NCBI RefSeq assembly: GCF_012272695.1
Contig: NZ_CP050902.1
Span: 2,418,001-2,482,000 of the forward strand
Length of the DNA stretch: 64,000 nucleotides
Direction of reading: 5' to 3'
From: Nocardioides sp. JQ2195
Lineage (GTDB): Bacteria; Actinomycetota; Actinomycetes; Propionibacteriales; Nocardioidaceae
Below the pieces are notes generated by a model that saw only the letters and a list, made by a program, of their open reading frames with translations, ran no database searches and was not told where the DNA came from. Shown here piece by piece: positions 9,480 through 18,588 of the stretch (the stretch's first letter is position 1; every line of letters begins with the position of its first letter). Position numbers and translations under genes: made by a program.

Positions 9480-9527
9480 TTGAACAAACGTTCATTCAAA
9501 ACGTCCTTTGAATGAACGTTTGTTCAA
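9480..9527. promoter_or_regulatory. perfect 21-bp inverted repeat containing TetR-like half-sites
   Basis: The arms 9480-9500 and 9507-9527 are exact reverse complements separated by 6 nt. Each arm is itself a near-palindrome, TGAACAAACGTTCATTCA (14 of 18 positions pair), typical of TetR operators. The sequence is strikingly AT-rich compared with its surroundings. It could form a strong hairpin (no T-tract, so a poor intrinsic terminator) or hold two oppositely oriented regulator sites. Confidence 0.75.
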
Positions 9528-9528
9528 C

Positions 9529-9625
9529 CGAGCCGGCGATGGGTTGGAAGGGGCCGCCCGGCGACCTGCCCTTCGAGCCGGCGATGGGTTGGAAGGGGCC
9601 ACCCGGCGACCTGCCCTTCGAGCCG
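9529..9625. repeat. 45-bp direct repeat, two copies plus partial third
   Basis: The 45-bp unit beginning CGAGCCGGCGATGGGTTGGA occupies 9529-9573 and 9574-9618 with a single difference, and a third copy starts at 9619 for 7 bp. It is non-coding as far as can be seen. Confidence 0.88.
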
Positions 9626-9657
9626 TCCCTCGAGCCTCCGGCGGTTCGAGGGACGGC
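9622..9657. terminator. hairpin with 12-bp perfect stem
   Basis: GCCGTCCCTCGA (9622-9633) pairs exactly with TCGAGGGACGGC (9646-9657) across a 12-nt loop. No T-tract follows. It may act as a transcript-end structure ahead of the lipoprotein gene. Confidence 0.5.
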
Positions 9658-9722
9658 CTGCATGACAACCGGGGCGGGCGCCGGCGCGTCCTCCAGTCAA
9701 CTCCTACGGGTGAGGTGCACCG

Positions 9723-10427
9723 ATGACGTTCCGCTCTGATCACGCTGGCCGCGCCGTGCTCGCGGACCCTCCTGTCGCCACGCGGAGGGCGCGCTCAGCC
9801 ACGTGCGTCCTCCTGGCCTTGACGGTCATGGCCGCGCTCGGGTCCGCCTGCGGGAAGGACCCCACCACCAGCGGCCCGCCGTCCAACGCCGCTGAGGACG
9901 CACCAGCACAAGGCACCACGTCGACCAAGGACGCTGCAGACACATCAGCACAGGGCACCACGTCGACCAAAGGCGCTGAGGACGCACCAGCGCAGGGCGG
10001 GACGGCACTTCCTGAACACGTGCGACCACAGCAAGGACGTGGCTCGGGCGAACCCGTCGTGCTGACCGACGTCCGGGTCACGCGTCACAGGAACGACGAC
10101 CGGATCGTGCTGGAGTTCTCCGGCACCGGCACTCCGGGCTGGAACGTCGAGTACGTCGACGAGGCCCTCCTCGAGGGCAGCGGTGAGACCGTCGACCTCG
10201 AGGGCACCTCGACCCTGCAGGTCTCCGCCTCCAACACGACGTGGCCGGCGTCCGACTACTACAGCGGACCCACGCGGCTGTGCGGCACGGACGCCATCCC
10301 CGCCGTGCACGTCGCCGGCACGTTCGAGGGCTACACCCAGGTGCTCGCCGGGCTCGACGGCGTCCGGCCGTTCCGGGTGCACAGCCTCACCCGACCGGCC
10401 CGGCTGGTGATCGACATCGGAGACTGA
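9723..10427 (+). CDS. lipoprotein with AMIN-like domain
   Basis: An N-terminal segment with hydrophobic CVLLALTVMAALGSAC ends in a lipobox, with Cys43 as the likely lipidation site. A linker with three imperfect 15-residue repeats (EDAPAQGTTSTKD type) follows, then a C-terminal AMIN-like domain from about residue 110 (VLTDVRVTRHRNDDRIVLEF to LTRPARLVIDIGD). AMIN domains often bind cell-wall material, so a surface-anchored envelope role is likely. The first 20 residues are long for a signal peptide, so the true start may be later. Confidence 0.82.
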   Translation: MTFRSDHAGRAVLADPPVATRRARSATCVLLALTVMAALGSACGKDPTTSGPPSNAAEDAPAQGTTSTKDAADTSAQGTTSTKGAEDAPAQGGTALPEHVRPQQGRGSGEPVVLTDVRVTRHRNDDRIVLEFSGTGTPGWNVEYVDEALLEGSGETVDLEGTSTLQVSASNTTWPASDYYSGPTRLCGTDAIPAVHVAGTFEGYTQVLAGLDGVRPFRVHSLTRPARLVIDIGD

Positions 10428-10503
10428 CGCGACGTCATCACTCCGGCGTCGCACCGCTCGAGTCCCTGAGGCGATCGGGTGGACGGCCGCGGACCGGACC
10501 AGC

Positions 10504-10935
10504 TCATGACCGTCCGGCCCTCAGCCGGTCCCGCACCAGTGCCGGGTCAGGGTTCGTGGTCGGGCGACCGTCGATCAGGACCGTCGGGACCGTCTCGTTG
10601 CCGTCGTTGACGCTGCGGACGAACGCTGCAGCCTCCGGGTCCTGCCAGATGTTGACCCAGGTCGCCCGGCGCCCACCGCGCCCCAGACGAAACCGCAGCC
10701 GCGCACAATAGGCACAGCCCGGTCGCCAGTAGATCACCACTGCCCGCTCGGACGCCGGCAGCCGCTCGACCTCTGCATGCTTGGCGTCTCCACCGAACCG
10801 CCACGGGCTGAGCCACCAGGAGTACGCCAGCCCCAGGGCGCCGTACACCACGGCCAGGGCGATCGAGCCGTCCCGCGCGGCATCGACCACGAGCATGCCC
10901 GTCACTGCGAGCACCAGGAGCCAGAGCCAGCGCAT
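10504..10935 (-). CDS. membrane-anchored glutaredoxin/mycoredoxin-like protein
   Basis: The 143-residue protein has two N-terminal hydrophobic segments (residues about 3-18 and 24-44) and a C-terminal thioredoxin-fold domain with the redox motif CAYC (Cys74-Cys77) in YWRPGCAYCARLR, then TVPTVLIDG with the conserved cis-proline and a TNPDP segment. Actinobacteria use mycothiol, so a mycoredoxin-type disulfide reductase is likely, here held at the membrane. It is monocistronic. Confidence 0.88.
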   Translation of the reverse strand: MRWLWLLVLAVTGMLVVDAARDGSIALAVVYGALGLAYSWWLSPWRFGGDAKHAEVERLPASERAVVIYWRPGCAYCARLRFRLGRGGRRATWVNIWQDPEAAAFVRSVNDGNETVPTVLIDGRPTTNPDPALVRDRLRAGRS

Positions 10936-11011
10936 GTCAGACAGGATCTCACGTCTGATCAGAGCCGGACCCCGACTCGAGCCCGGACCTGGACCCGAAC
11001 CGGCCCCGGAC

Positions 11012-12112
11012 TCAGGGCACCGACGGCACGGCGCAGGTCATGCCCGGTGTGTAGATCCCGTAGCCACGCCCCTCGGGGTCCATCTTCATGCCGACGTAGT
11101 TCTTGTAGAACGCGACGTGGCCCGCGAAGCCGGTGTGCACGTGCATCTGGTCGGTGGGGCTGTCGTACTCGGAATAGGTGCCCAGCAGGGCCGCGCGCAC
11201 GGGTTGGCGGGTGGCGTCCGCGAGGAGCGCGGCGAAGCACGAGGCGTTGGCCGCGCAGAAGGCGTACTTGAGGAACTTGAACTTCGTCGTGATGGTCGAG
11301 CGTGAGGGGAACGGTGAACCCAGGACGGGGATCAGCCACTTGTCGAGGTAGTCGACATCGTCCTTGACCACCTTGTCCAGGGTCAGCACCGTGTCGTCGC
11401 CGGTCCCGCTCGAGGAGTACGCCTTGGCACCCTCCATCGCCCACAGGGCGTGGTGGATCACGCGAGGAAACGCGCAGCCCCACAACCAGGAGTACCCGTC
11501 ACTCGCGAAGGCGTCCCTCATCAGCTTCAGGGCCGCGGCGTCCTGCGTGGGTGCGACGAAGTCGTACTGACCGCGCGAGTCCTTGTCGCTCGGGTCGCGC
11601 TGCGTCGGTCCGAGGGTCACCGTGATCGAGGTCGGCGCCCCGCCAGTGGCAGGCACGGGGACGCTCGGACTGCGGTTGTCCCAGCTGTTCACGAGGATCA
11701 GCCCGCCCATCCAGCCGTGGCCGAAGAAGCTCAGCTCCTGCAGGGTCCCCGGCTCGGTCACGCCGATGTCACGGACCGCCGCATAGACGTCGGTGATCGA
11801 CATGACGCCCCATTGACCAGGCTTGAAGGCCGTGTGCGTCGCCCCGCTGGCATCGGTGAACGTGCCGTAGCTCGCCCGGCCGACCGGGTCGAGCGTGCGT
11901 ACGACGGTCGCCGTCTCGACCTGCTTCCCGCCCGGGTAGGTGACCTCGATCTTCGTGACCTTGCCACCACGCACGTCCATCATCAGGAACCGCAGGTCAG
12001 CCTTCTTGGTGTTCTGGCGGGTGAGGTACTTGCGCCGGTTCGTGGCCAGCAGCTGGAAGTCGACCCCGGCGAACTCCCAGTCCACCGCCGCCACGATGAT
12101 GTGGTTGCGCAT
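11012..12112 (-). CDS. protein of unknown function with possible clan CD-like His/Cys dyad
   Basis: No family was recognised for this 366-residue protein. Two segments stand out: LQELSFFGHGWMGG (His132) and SWLWGCAFPRV (Cys213). A hydrophobic strand followed by His-Gly, then another strand ending in a Cys, is the pattern of caspase, gingipain and CHAT peptidases (clan CD), but the match is by eye only. The C-terminal half has several other Cys and aromatic residues. The ATG at 12112 follows GGAGGTCCG and lies 8 nt after the stop of the 965-aa gene, so the two form an operon. Confidence 0.65.
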   Translation of the reverse strand: MRNHIIVAAVDWEFAGVDFQLLATNRRKYLTRQNTKKADLRFLMMDVRGGKVTKIEVTYPGGKQVETATVVRTLDPVGRASYGTFTDASGATHTAFKPGQWGVMSITDVYAAVRDIGVTEPGTLQELSFFGHGWMGGLILVNSWDNRSPSVPVPATGGAPTSITVTLGPTQRDPSDKDSRGQYDFVAPTQDAAALKLMRDAFASDGYSWLWGCAFPRVIHHALWAMEGAKAYSSSGTGDDTVLTLDKVVKDDVDYLDKWLIPVLGSPFPSRSTITTKFKFLKYAFCAANASCFAALLADATRQPVRAALLGTYSEYDSPTDQMHVHTGFAGHVAFYKNYVGMKMDPEGRGYGIYTPGMTCAVPSVP

Positions 12113-12120
12113 CGGACCTC

Positions 12121-15018
12121 CTAGTTGGACGGCTGCCAGTCGTCGCCGACCTTGGCCCAGGTGGGCAGCGAGTCGTCAGGCCGCAGCTTGGAGAGCGTGG
12201 TCGGGAGTCGGACCAGCCAGGGTTCGCCGACGGGCACCTCGTTGCCCGGTGCGCCGGTCGCCTCCTGGATCTCCTTGACGATCGGCACGTAGAGCGAGCT
12301 CGAGATGTCCGGCGGCGGCCCGCCGTTCCAGATCTCGCCGGTCTCCAGGTAGTGAACGACGGCAGCCTCGAACCCCGGCCGCACCGGGAACACCACTCGG
12401 CCGGCGCCGGCGCGCAGGAAGTCGGCAAACGTCGGGTCGACGTCGTCGAGCAGCAGGTGGTGCGACCACGCCGGCTTCCAGCCCCAGAAGTAGGGGTAGA
12501 AGAAGTAGACGAGGTGCTCCCACTCGAAGGCCTGCTCGAAGAAACGGACGTAGGGCATCTGCGCCTCGCTGCGTGCCAGGTTGGGCTGCGGGTAGCCCTC
12601 CGCCGAGACCTCCAGTGCGCCGAAGGCGTCGAACTGCTGGGCGGTGAGCAGTGACAGGCACTGCTTGCGCAGCTCGGAGGTGATGATGCGCGAGTTCCAC
12701 AGCGGGTTGCGACCAGAGATGACGACGCCTGCGGCAGCCGCTGCCTCAGCGAGCTTGCTCTCGTAGCCCTGCTGCTTGGTGAGGAAGCCCTGGGTGAGCG
12801 CTGCGTGCGTCTTCAGCTGCCAGGCCGTCATCGCGCGCTGGGTGCGCTCGCAGAAGATCTCGACGGTGGCTGCGAAGTCACGCAGCTTCCACCCGAAGGT
12901 CGAGATCGAGACCGATCCGACCTCGTCGGCCATGTCGACGTACGTCGAGTCGGTGAACACGTTGAGGCCGTTGTTCCCGATCAGGAGGTACCACGATGCG
13001 CCGGGGTAGGTGTTCCAGGCAGCCGTCCACAGTGCGTAGCGCGCGACGTACCCCTCGTCGATGACGATGTCGGCGGACTTGCTGAACTCGTAGGGGTCCT
13101 GCGGCACCGTGCCGTCGAGCGCCTTGCTCAACGTCTTCACGGGCGGTGGCGGCGCCTCGATCCCGGTCACGTCGTACTGACGTGCCCAGTAGGCGTAGTT
13201 GCCCTCGGTCACCTGGGTCGGAGTGAGGGTGAACGGCACCGGAGGCTTGATGGTCTCGTGCTCGAGCTTGCCCTTGGTCTCCGCGACCATGAACGCCGTG
13301 CCGGGCTCGGGCAGCGTGACGTCGAAGAGCATCCGCTTGCCGTAGTTGTAGACCTGCGCCTGGAGCACCTTGTCCACCCATTGGTAGACGCCCGAGATGT
13401 TGCCGTCCCCGTCGGTGTTGTCGAAGCCGTGGGAGTACTTCTCCTCGAACTCGTTGAGCGTGGTCGTCGACCTTCGCTCGAGCACCCGCTCGACGACCTT
13501 GCTGACCGACCGGGAGACCACGTCCTTGCTGAACTCCGAGGCCTGCTTGGTCGACTCCTCCGAGGAGTGGTTGGTGGCGAAGTCGGCGTTGGCCTTCACC
13601 TCGACGAACGGGCCGTACTTCGCGGTGACGGCCAGCCCCGCCTTGAACTGCGTGTCGGCCTTGATCGTCGAGCTGGTCTCCCGACGCAGCGAGAAGCGGT
13701 CGGTCGACTGGGTGTCCCGCTCCTCCTCCTTGCTGGTCTCCGACTCGGTGAGGATGGTGGTCTCGGTGCGCTCCAGGCGACGCGTGTCGCGGCTGAGGTG
13801 CTCCGACTTGAGGACGTTCTCGACGTGGGCGAGCTCGCCGCCCTCGTAGCGCAGCACGTGCTCCTTGACGAGCAGTAGGTCGCCGATGCCGACGGGCCGG
13901 ATCGACCCGTGGCCCTGCGGCATGCCGGCGGACGGCGAGCCGACGAGCTCGTCGGCGTCCGACTCGGCCGCCAGGGAGCTGCCCAGCTTCGAGACCACGC
14001 TCACCTTCGACGGCTTCTCCGACAGCGACGACAGCTTCGCGCCACGGGCTTCGTCCAACGTACGCAGCATCACCGGCAGCGGCGTGCTGGACGTCTCCAC
14101 CGAGAGCGAACGCAGGGTGCCCTGCACGGTGGCCGGCAGCTCGCGCGCGGCCTGCGCGTCGATCACCCACGGCACCCGTGGCGACACCGACCCGGGTTCG
14201 CTGCCGTCGCGCGCGACGTCGCGGTGCTCGCGCACCTCGGTCTCGCGCTCGGTGGCCGCTTCGCGGACGGTCTCCCCCAGCGGACGGCGTCGCTGTGGTT
14301 CGGTCTCGAAGACCGACGCCGGGAGCGACTTCAAGGTCGTGATCACCTCGTCGATGCGTGCGACCTGCGCGCGGATCTCCTTGTCGCGGTCGTCGTCACG
14401 CTGGTCGTCACGGTCCTCATCACGCTCGTCGTCACGCCCGTCGTCACGGTCCTCATCACGGTGGTCGCCGCGCTCGTCGTCGCGCTCGTGGTCGGGCTCG
14501 GGTTCGGGACGGGTCTCGTCACCATCCCGTCCGGTCGGCTCGTCCGGCAGCACCAGGGGTCGTACGCCGATCACGTCCACGCCGTCGGCGACCCGGGCCA
14601 TGACGTCGAGGCCCTGGGCGACGACCGCCAGCGCACGCGTGTCCGTGCCCGACGACCCGGACACCACCTTGGTGGCGACGAGGGTGTCCTCGACGCGCTG
14701 CCGGTAGGTCCCGAACTCCGCCTCCGCGACGGTGTCCGCTGCGCTGCGACCCGTGGTGGCCTGGACGAGCGCGTCGGCGTCGGCGTTCGAGAGCCGGTCG
14801 ACCCCGAGCGCGTCGGCGACCGACCGCGCCGCGACGCCGAGGGGCGAGTCGGTGACACGGCGTACCGCGTCGTCGGACTGGAGGAACGCCGCGGCCTCGC
14901 GCCGCAGCCGGCCGCCCGAGACCCCGAGGTCGAGCGACTTGGCAGTCAGAGTGTGGATGTCCTCGTCGGCGGGCAGGTCCGCCGGACGCATGACCATGAA
15001 TCGGAAAAGCTCGTTCAT
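12121..15018 (-). CDS. 965-residue protein of unknown function with charged Asp/Arg repeat linker
   Basis: No known domain was recognised. Residues about 1-150 are predicted helical. Residues about 180-225 are a low-complexity Asp/Arg/Glu/His linker (DERDEDRDDQRDDDRDKE), encoded by imperfect tandem repeats near 14380-14500. Further Ser/Thr/Glu-rich helical stretches run to about 520. The C-terminal 400 residues are aromatic-rich, with APPPPVKTLSKALDGTVPQD and FFYPYFWGWKPAWSHH. No signal peptide or clear membrane segment is seen. It is followed at once by the 366-aa gene with the possible His/Cys dyad, so they may act together. Confidence 0.7.
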   Translation of the reverse strand: MNELFRFMVMRPADLPADEDIHTLTAKSLDLGVSGGRLRREAAAFLQSDDAVRRVTDSPLGVAARSVADALGVDRLSNADADALVQATTGRSAADTVAEAEFGTYRQRVEDTLVATKVVSGSSGTDTRALAVVAQGLDVMARVADGVDVIGVRPLVLPDEPTGRDGDETRPEPEPDHERDDERGDHRDEDRDDGRDDERDEDRDDQRDDDRDKEIRAQVARIDEVITTLKSLPASVFETEPQRRRPLGETVREAATERETEVREHRDVARDGSEPGSVSPRVPWVIDAQAARELPATVQGTLRSLSVETSSTPLPVMLRTLDEARGAKLSSLSEKPSKVSVVSKLGSSLAAESDADELVGSPSAGMPQGHGSIRPVGIGDLLLVKEHVLRYEGGELAHVENVLKSEHLSRDTRRLERTETTILTESETSKEEERDTQSTDRFSLRRETSSTIKADTQFKAGLAVTAKYGPFVEVKANADFATNHSSEESTKQASEFSKDVVSRSVSKVVERVLERRSTTTLNEFEEKYSHGFDNTDGDGNISGVYQWVDKVLQAQVYNYGKRMLFDVTLPEPGTAFMVAETKGKLEHETIKPPVPFTLTPTQVTEGNYAYWARQYDVTGIEAPPPPVKTLSKALDGTVPQDPYEFSKSADIVIDEGYVARYALWTAAWNTYPGASWYLLIGNNGLNVFTDSTYVDMADEVGSVSISTFGWKLRDFAATVEIFCERTQRAMTAWQLKTHAALTQGFLTKQQGYESKLAEAAAAAGVVISGRNPLWNSRIITSELRKQCLSLLTAQQFDAFGALEVSAEGYPQPNLARSEAQMPYVRFFEQAFEWEHLVYFFYPYFWGWKPAWSHHLLLDDVDPTFADFLRAGAGRVVFPVRPGFEAAVVHYLETGEIWNGGPPPDISSSLYVPIVKEIQEATGAPGNEVPVGEPWLVRLPTTLSKLRPDDSLPTWAKVGDDWQPSN

Positions 15019-15139
15019 CCGTGCTCACGTCCCTTGCTGGTTCCGGGCCTTTGCTGACGAGGAGTTCCGCGCGCGGCCGCTGATACGTCGGTGCACCACG
15101 AGTGAGCAATCCTGGGGTGATCGCAGACGACGAGTGGCC

Positions 15140-16078
15140 TCAGGACCCGGCAGCGGCCCGCCTCTCGAAGAACGAGCAACCGACCAGGGCCAGCAGGGCC
15201 ACCACAGCTCCGGCAACAGCATCAATCACGTAGTGCTCCCCGTAGTAGACCAGCGCGGTGGACATCGCGACCGGATAGAGCAGGAGCAGCCAGCGCAGCG
15301 GTGAGCGAAGCCGCGAGACCGCGTAGAACGCGATCAGGAACGCGATTCCGGCATGCAGTGACGGCATCGCGGCCACCTTGTTGGCCATCCCCATCAGCAC
15401 CATGTTCTGCCGGTGCAGGTCGAAGTCGGCCCAGCCTCGCCCGCTCATCCGGTGCACATCGCCGATGACGCCGAGCTTGGCGGCCATCCACGGCGGCGCC
15501 ATCGGGTAGGCGAAATAGATCGCCACTCCGATGAACAGGGTCGCGATGTAGCGCCGCATCCACATCAGCCACTCCAGCCGGTTGCGCATCCAGAGCACTG
15601 CAGCAATGGTCAGTGCGGCCAGGAAGTGCGACGCATACACGGTGGTGAGCAGCACGTCGTACCACCGCGGAGCGCTGTCCTCGATGCACGGGTCACCGCA
15701 CAGGTTGCGCTGCAGCAGCTCGGTGGGAGTCGTCCCTCCCCCGAGCCACTCGTCGGCGCGGACCGGTGCGGTGACGTGCACCGGCATGAAGGTCTGGTCC
15801 GCGAGGCCACGCAGGAACCAGTAGACGATGACCAGCAGCATCGGCCGCCACCAGTCGCGCACGAAGTCGAGGTGTCGTTCGCGCGGTGCGTCGATGTGCC
15901 AGACGATCGTCATCAGCCAGAGCCAGAGGGCCACGCCGATCGCGTCGTTGGGGATGCCGATGACGCGGATCCAGACGACCAGCAGGGCGACGTACGCCGC
16001 CAGGGCCGCGACCCGCGCCGCCGGTCGGGTGGTCGGCATCGGTGGTCGCTCGAGCGGCCGCAGCTCCAGGAGCGTCAT
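15140..16078 (-). CDS. PAP2-family membrane phosphatase/inositol phosphotransferase-like protein
   Basis: The 312-residue protein has about six membrane segments and the PAP2 signature in the Aur1/inositol-phosphotransferase-like subgroup: NKVAAMPSLHAGIAF and a later YYGEHYVIDAVAGA, which supply the catalytic histidines. Such enzymes transfer or hydrolyse lipid phosphate groups. The ATG at 16078 overlaps the stop of the GT-C gene as ATGA, so the two are coupled. A second PAP2 gene lies at 38590. Confidence 0.88.
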   Translation of the reverse strand: MTLLELRPLERPPMPTTRPAARVAALAAYVALLVVWIRVIGIPNDAIGVALWLWLMTIVWHIDAPRERHLDFVRDWWRPMLLVIVYWFLRGLADQTFMPVHVTAPVRADEWLGGGTTPTELLQRNLCGDPCIEDSAPRWYDVLLTTVYASHFLAALTIAAVLWMRNRLEWLMWMRRYIATLFIGVAIYFAYPMAPPWMAAKLGVIGDVHRMSGRGWADFDLHRQNMVLMGMANKVAAMPSLHAGIAFLIAFYAVSRLRSPLRWLLLLYPVAMSTALVYYGEHYVIDAVAGAVVALLALVGCSFFERRAAAGS

Positions 16079-17661
16079 CGGGGAACGTCCTCCCGGAAGA
16101 TGCGATACCCGGCGACATCGGCGACGCGCGCGTAGTAGAGGCCGATGTAGCGCTGGGCAGCCGTGGTGTCGATACCCCAAGTGCCCAGGCCCCTGCCCGA
16201 GATCACGAGCCAGGTCGGCCGGTCGGGGCCGGCCATCACCGTGGCCAGCTCGTGCAGGCGAGAGTCGCGGACCCGCACCGGCAGGCTCCACAGGTGCGGA
16301 TAGGGGCTCTCGAGGCCGGAGGACTCGAGGATCGAGGCCACCCCGAAGGCCACCACCGCCGTGTCACCCGGCTGTGCCCGAGCGGCCAGGAAGCTGGCCA
16401 CCTCCTGCTCGGGTCGGTCGATCGGGTGGACGAGCACCCACCCGATCGAGCACAGCGTCGACACCGCGATGAGTCCGACGGCCACGGGGACCGATCCGCG
16501 CAGCCGTTGCGGCAGGCCGCTCACGGCCGCCAGCAGGACCAGACCGGGGAGGAGACCCGTCAGGTAGTGCAGCCAGTAGCTGCCGCCCGCGACCACGGCC
16601 ACCGCCTCCCAACCGACCACGGCGAGTGCAGGCGCCAGCAGGTGTCGGGAGGGTTCGCCGAACGCTGCCTGCCGTGCCCGGCGGAGGAGGACGACCAGCA
16701 GCAGTGGCGCCCCGCTGCCGACCAGGGCCCACAGCATCAGGCCGAACCGGTGGCCCGTGGCGGGCGACTCCGTGGCGACGGTCGATGCCTCCCAGCGGAA
16801 CTGGACGACGGCCGACCACAGGTCGACCGGGCCGGTCCCGAGGGCTGCGGACCCGATGACGACCACGGTGAGGACGGAGCCGGCGCCGAGCGCAGCGCCC
16901 AACGCCGTGGTCCCCCGTCCGCGGAGTCCGAGACTGCCGTGCGACGCGGAGTCGCTCGTCCCGGCCGCCGCGTCGCCCGACCTTCCCGACCTGATGACGC
17001 CGGCGACGAGCAGCGCCAGGAGGAGCACGAAGACGTCGAGGAGGTTCTGCTTGGTCAGCACCGCGGCTGCGCCGGCGGCTCCGGCCACCATCCCCCACCT
17101 CAGCGCGGTCCGCTCCGACGAGGGCTGCATCGAGGTCGACCGAACCGATCGGATCGCCGCGATCATCCCACCGAGCAGCAGGGGCAGGCCCAGCAGCTCG
17201 GCATTGACGACGGTCCCGCCGAAGAGTGGGGTGGCGAGCAGCAACGCAGCGACCGCGGCGGGAAGCACGGGTGCCGTGCGGGTCCGTGGCGCCACGGTGC
17301 GACCCAGGAGCCCGGCCAACGACACCGAGGCGAAAACCGCGACCATGCCCAGGAGTCGCAGTCCCGAGGCCCCGCCCATCAGGTTGCCCACGGCCACGAG
17401 AGCGATGAGCACGGGTGGACGGTCGACCCAGTAGTCGCCGTAGAGGGAGTCGCCCGGGCCCCACTGCCGGGCGACCATCAGGAGGCCGCTCTCGTCGGGG
17501 CTCAGCGGTCTCCCCAGGAACGGCAGCCACCCGAGCACGCAGGCCAGCGCAGCCATCGCCAGGACGACCTGCCAAGGACGCTGCCGGAGCAGGTCCGCGA
17601 TCCGTCCACGCGCGATGGCCCGAGCCGGTCGCTCCGCCAACGCCATGAGGTGCATTCTCAT
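16075..17661 (-). CDS. GT-C type membrane glycosyltransferase
   Basis: This 528-residue protein has about ten or more hydrophobic segments. After the first there is FLGRPLSPDESGLLMVARQW, the acidic first-loop motif of lipid-linked sugar transferases (GT39/ArnT-like). A long Gly/Ser/Thr linker sits in the middle and the last 130 residues form an extracytoplasmic domain. It probably glycosylates an envelope component using a polyprenyl-phosphate sugar. It is coupled to the PAP2 gene, which could process the lipid carrier or acceptor. The start at 17661 is the most upstream of three close ATGs. Confidence 0.83.
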   Translation of the reverse strand: MRMHLMALAERPARAIARGRIADLLRQRPWQVVLAMAALACVLGWLPFLGRPLSPDESGLLMVARQWGPGDSLYGDYWVDRPPVLIALVAVGNLMGGASGLRLLGMVAVFASVSLAGLLGRTVAPRTRTAPVLPAAVAALLLATPLFGGTVVNAELLGLPLLLGGMIAAIRSVRSTSMQPSSERTALRWGMVAGAAGAAAVLTKQNLLDVFVLLLALLVAGVIRSGRSGDAAAGTSDSASHGSLGLRGRGTTALGAALGAGSVLTVVVIGSAALGTGPVDLWSAVVQFRWEASTVATESPATGHRFGLMLWALVGSGAPLLLVVLLRRARQAAFGEPSRHLLAPALAVVGWEAVAVVAGGSYWLHYLTGLLPGLVLLAAVSGLPQRLRGSVPVAVGLIAVSTLCSIGWVLVHPIDRPEQEVASFLAARAQPGDTAVVAFGVASILESSGLESPYPHLWSLPVRVRDSRLHELATVMAGPDRPTWLVISGRGLGTWGIDTTAAQRYIGLYYARVADVAGYRIFREDVPR

Positions 17662-17764
17662 GCAGTGGCCAAGGATTCGCTCGTGTTTTTTCCGATCCGG
17701 TCGAGTGCTTTCACACCGTGTCTCCGCCCTCGCGGATTGTCGGTCCGGCTGTCAGAGTTTGCTG

Positions 17765-18526
17765 GTGAGCTCCCACACCGTCGTGGCCACGGCCAACGTG
17801 CACCGTGGTCTCGGTGCCGCCGATGCCCGGCGGGCACTGGACGAGGTGCTCGAGCAGGAGCCTGACCTGATCGGCCTGCAGGAGTGGCATCCGTGGCGCG
17901 CCCGACTGCTGCTGGCGACCGGCAGGGTCGGGCTGGCGCGAGGCCGCCGGGTCGGGCAGCGGATCGGCCGGCAGAACGCCGACCACTTCTGGACCATGCC
18001 GGTCCTCGGTGACTGTGTGGTGGGTGCTCGACGTGATCGGTTCACGCTCGACGAGGCGCGGGTGGTGCCGCTGAGCAGGCCGGCCCGGGCAGACAAGCCT
18101 GAGCGCTGGTTGGGCATCGAGCCACCCCACTTCGCGACCGTGGCCGTCTACGACGATCACGTGGCTGGCCGGCGGGTGAGCCTGGTCAACTACCACCTCG
18201 TGCCCGGGGTCCAGGCCCGCGGACGCTACCGCGACGACCGACCGCTGCTCGTGGCTCGCCACCAGCACGAGGTGCGTCGGGTGCAGCGCCTGGTCGACGA
18301 GCAGCTCGCGCTCGGCCACACGACGTACGCCGTCGGGGACTCGAACTTCGACGGCCTCCGGCTGGACGGGTTGACCTCTGCATGGGAGGGACGGGACGAC
18401 CAGCCGGGGACCCTTGGCCCCCGACGGAAGGTCGACGACGTGTTCGGCCCGGGGCCGGCCGTGTCGGTGCGGTTGCTCGAGAACGCGTCGGACCACAAGG
18501 CCGTGCTGGTCCAGCGGCCGGACTGA
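17765..18526 (+). CDS. endonuclease/exonuclease/phosphatase family protein
   Basis: A 253-residue EEP-fold protein. It shows [12 protein letters not shown] at the start, then DLIGLQEW with the metal-binding Glu, a central [10 protein letters not shown] with a catalytic His candidate, [10 protein letters not shown] and a final [11 protein letters not shown] with the conserved Asp-His. It probably hydrolyses phosphodiesters or phosphomonoesters; the substrate is unknown. The start is taken at GTG 17765, with TTG 17759 as an alternative. It is divergent from the GT-C gene. Confidence 0.87.
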   Translation: MSSHTVVATANVHRGLGAADARRALDEVLEQEPDLIGLQEWHPWRARLLLATGRVGLARGRRVGQRIGRQNADHFWTMPVLGDCVVGARRDRFTLDEARVVPLSRPARADKPERWLGIEPPHFATVAVYDDHVAGRRVSLVNYHLVPGVQARGRYRDDRPLLVARHQHEVRRVQRLVDEQLALGHTTYAVGDSNFDGLRLDGLTSAWEGRDDQPGTLGPRRKVDDVFGPGPAVSVRLLENASDHKAVLVQRPD

Positions 18527-18588
18527 GGCGGTCGAGCAACGGACCCTGCGCATCCTGGTCTTCTTCGCGGGTCGATACCTTTGCCGAC

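Noticed and set aside
12805..13878. Long plus-strand open frame opposite the 965-aa gene
   Set aside because: Low-complexity Val/Gly/Leu/Arg composition, no ribosome site, and antisense to a better supported gene.
16042..17865. Very long plus-strand open frame opposite the GT-C gene
   Set aside because: It is Arg/Gln/His-rich with no domain, and lies antisense to a clear membrane glycosyltransferase; it is a high-GC shadow.
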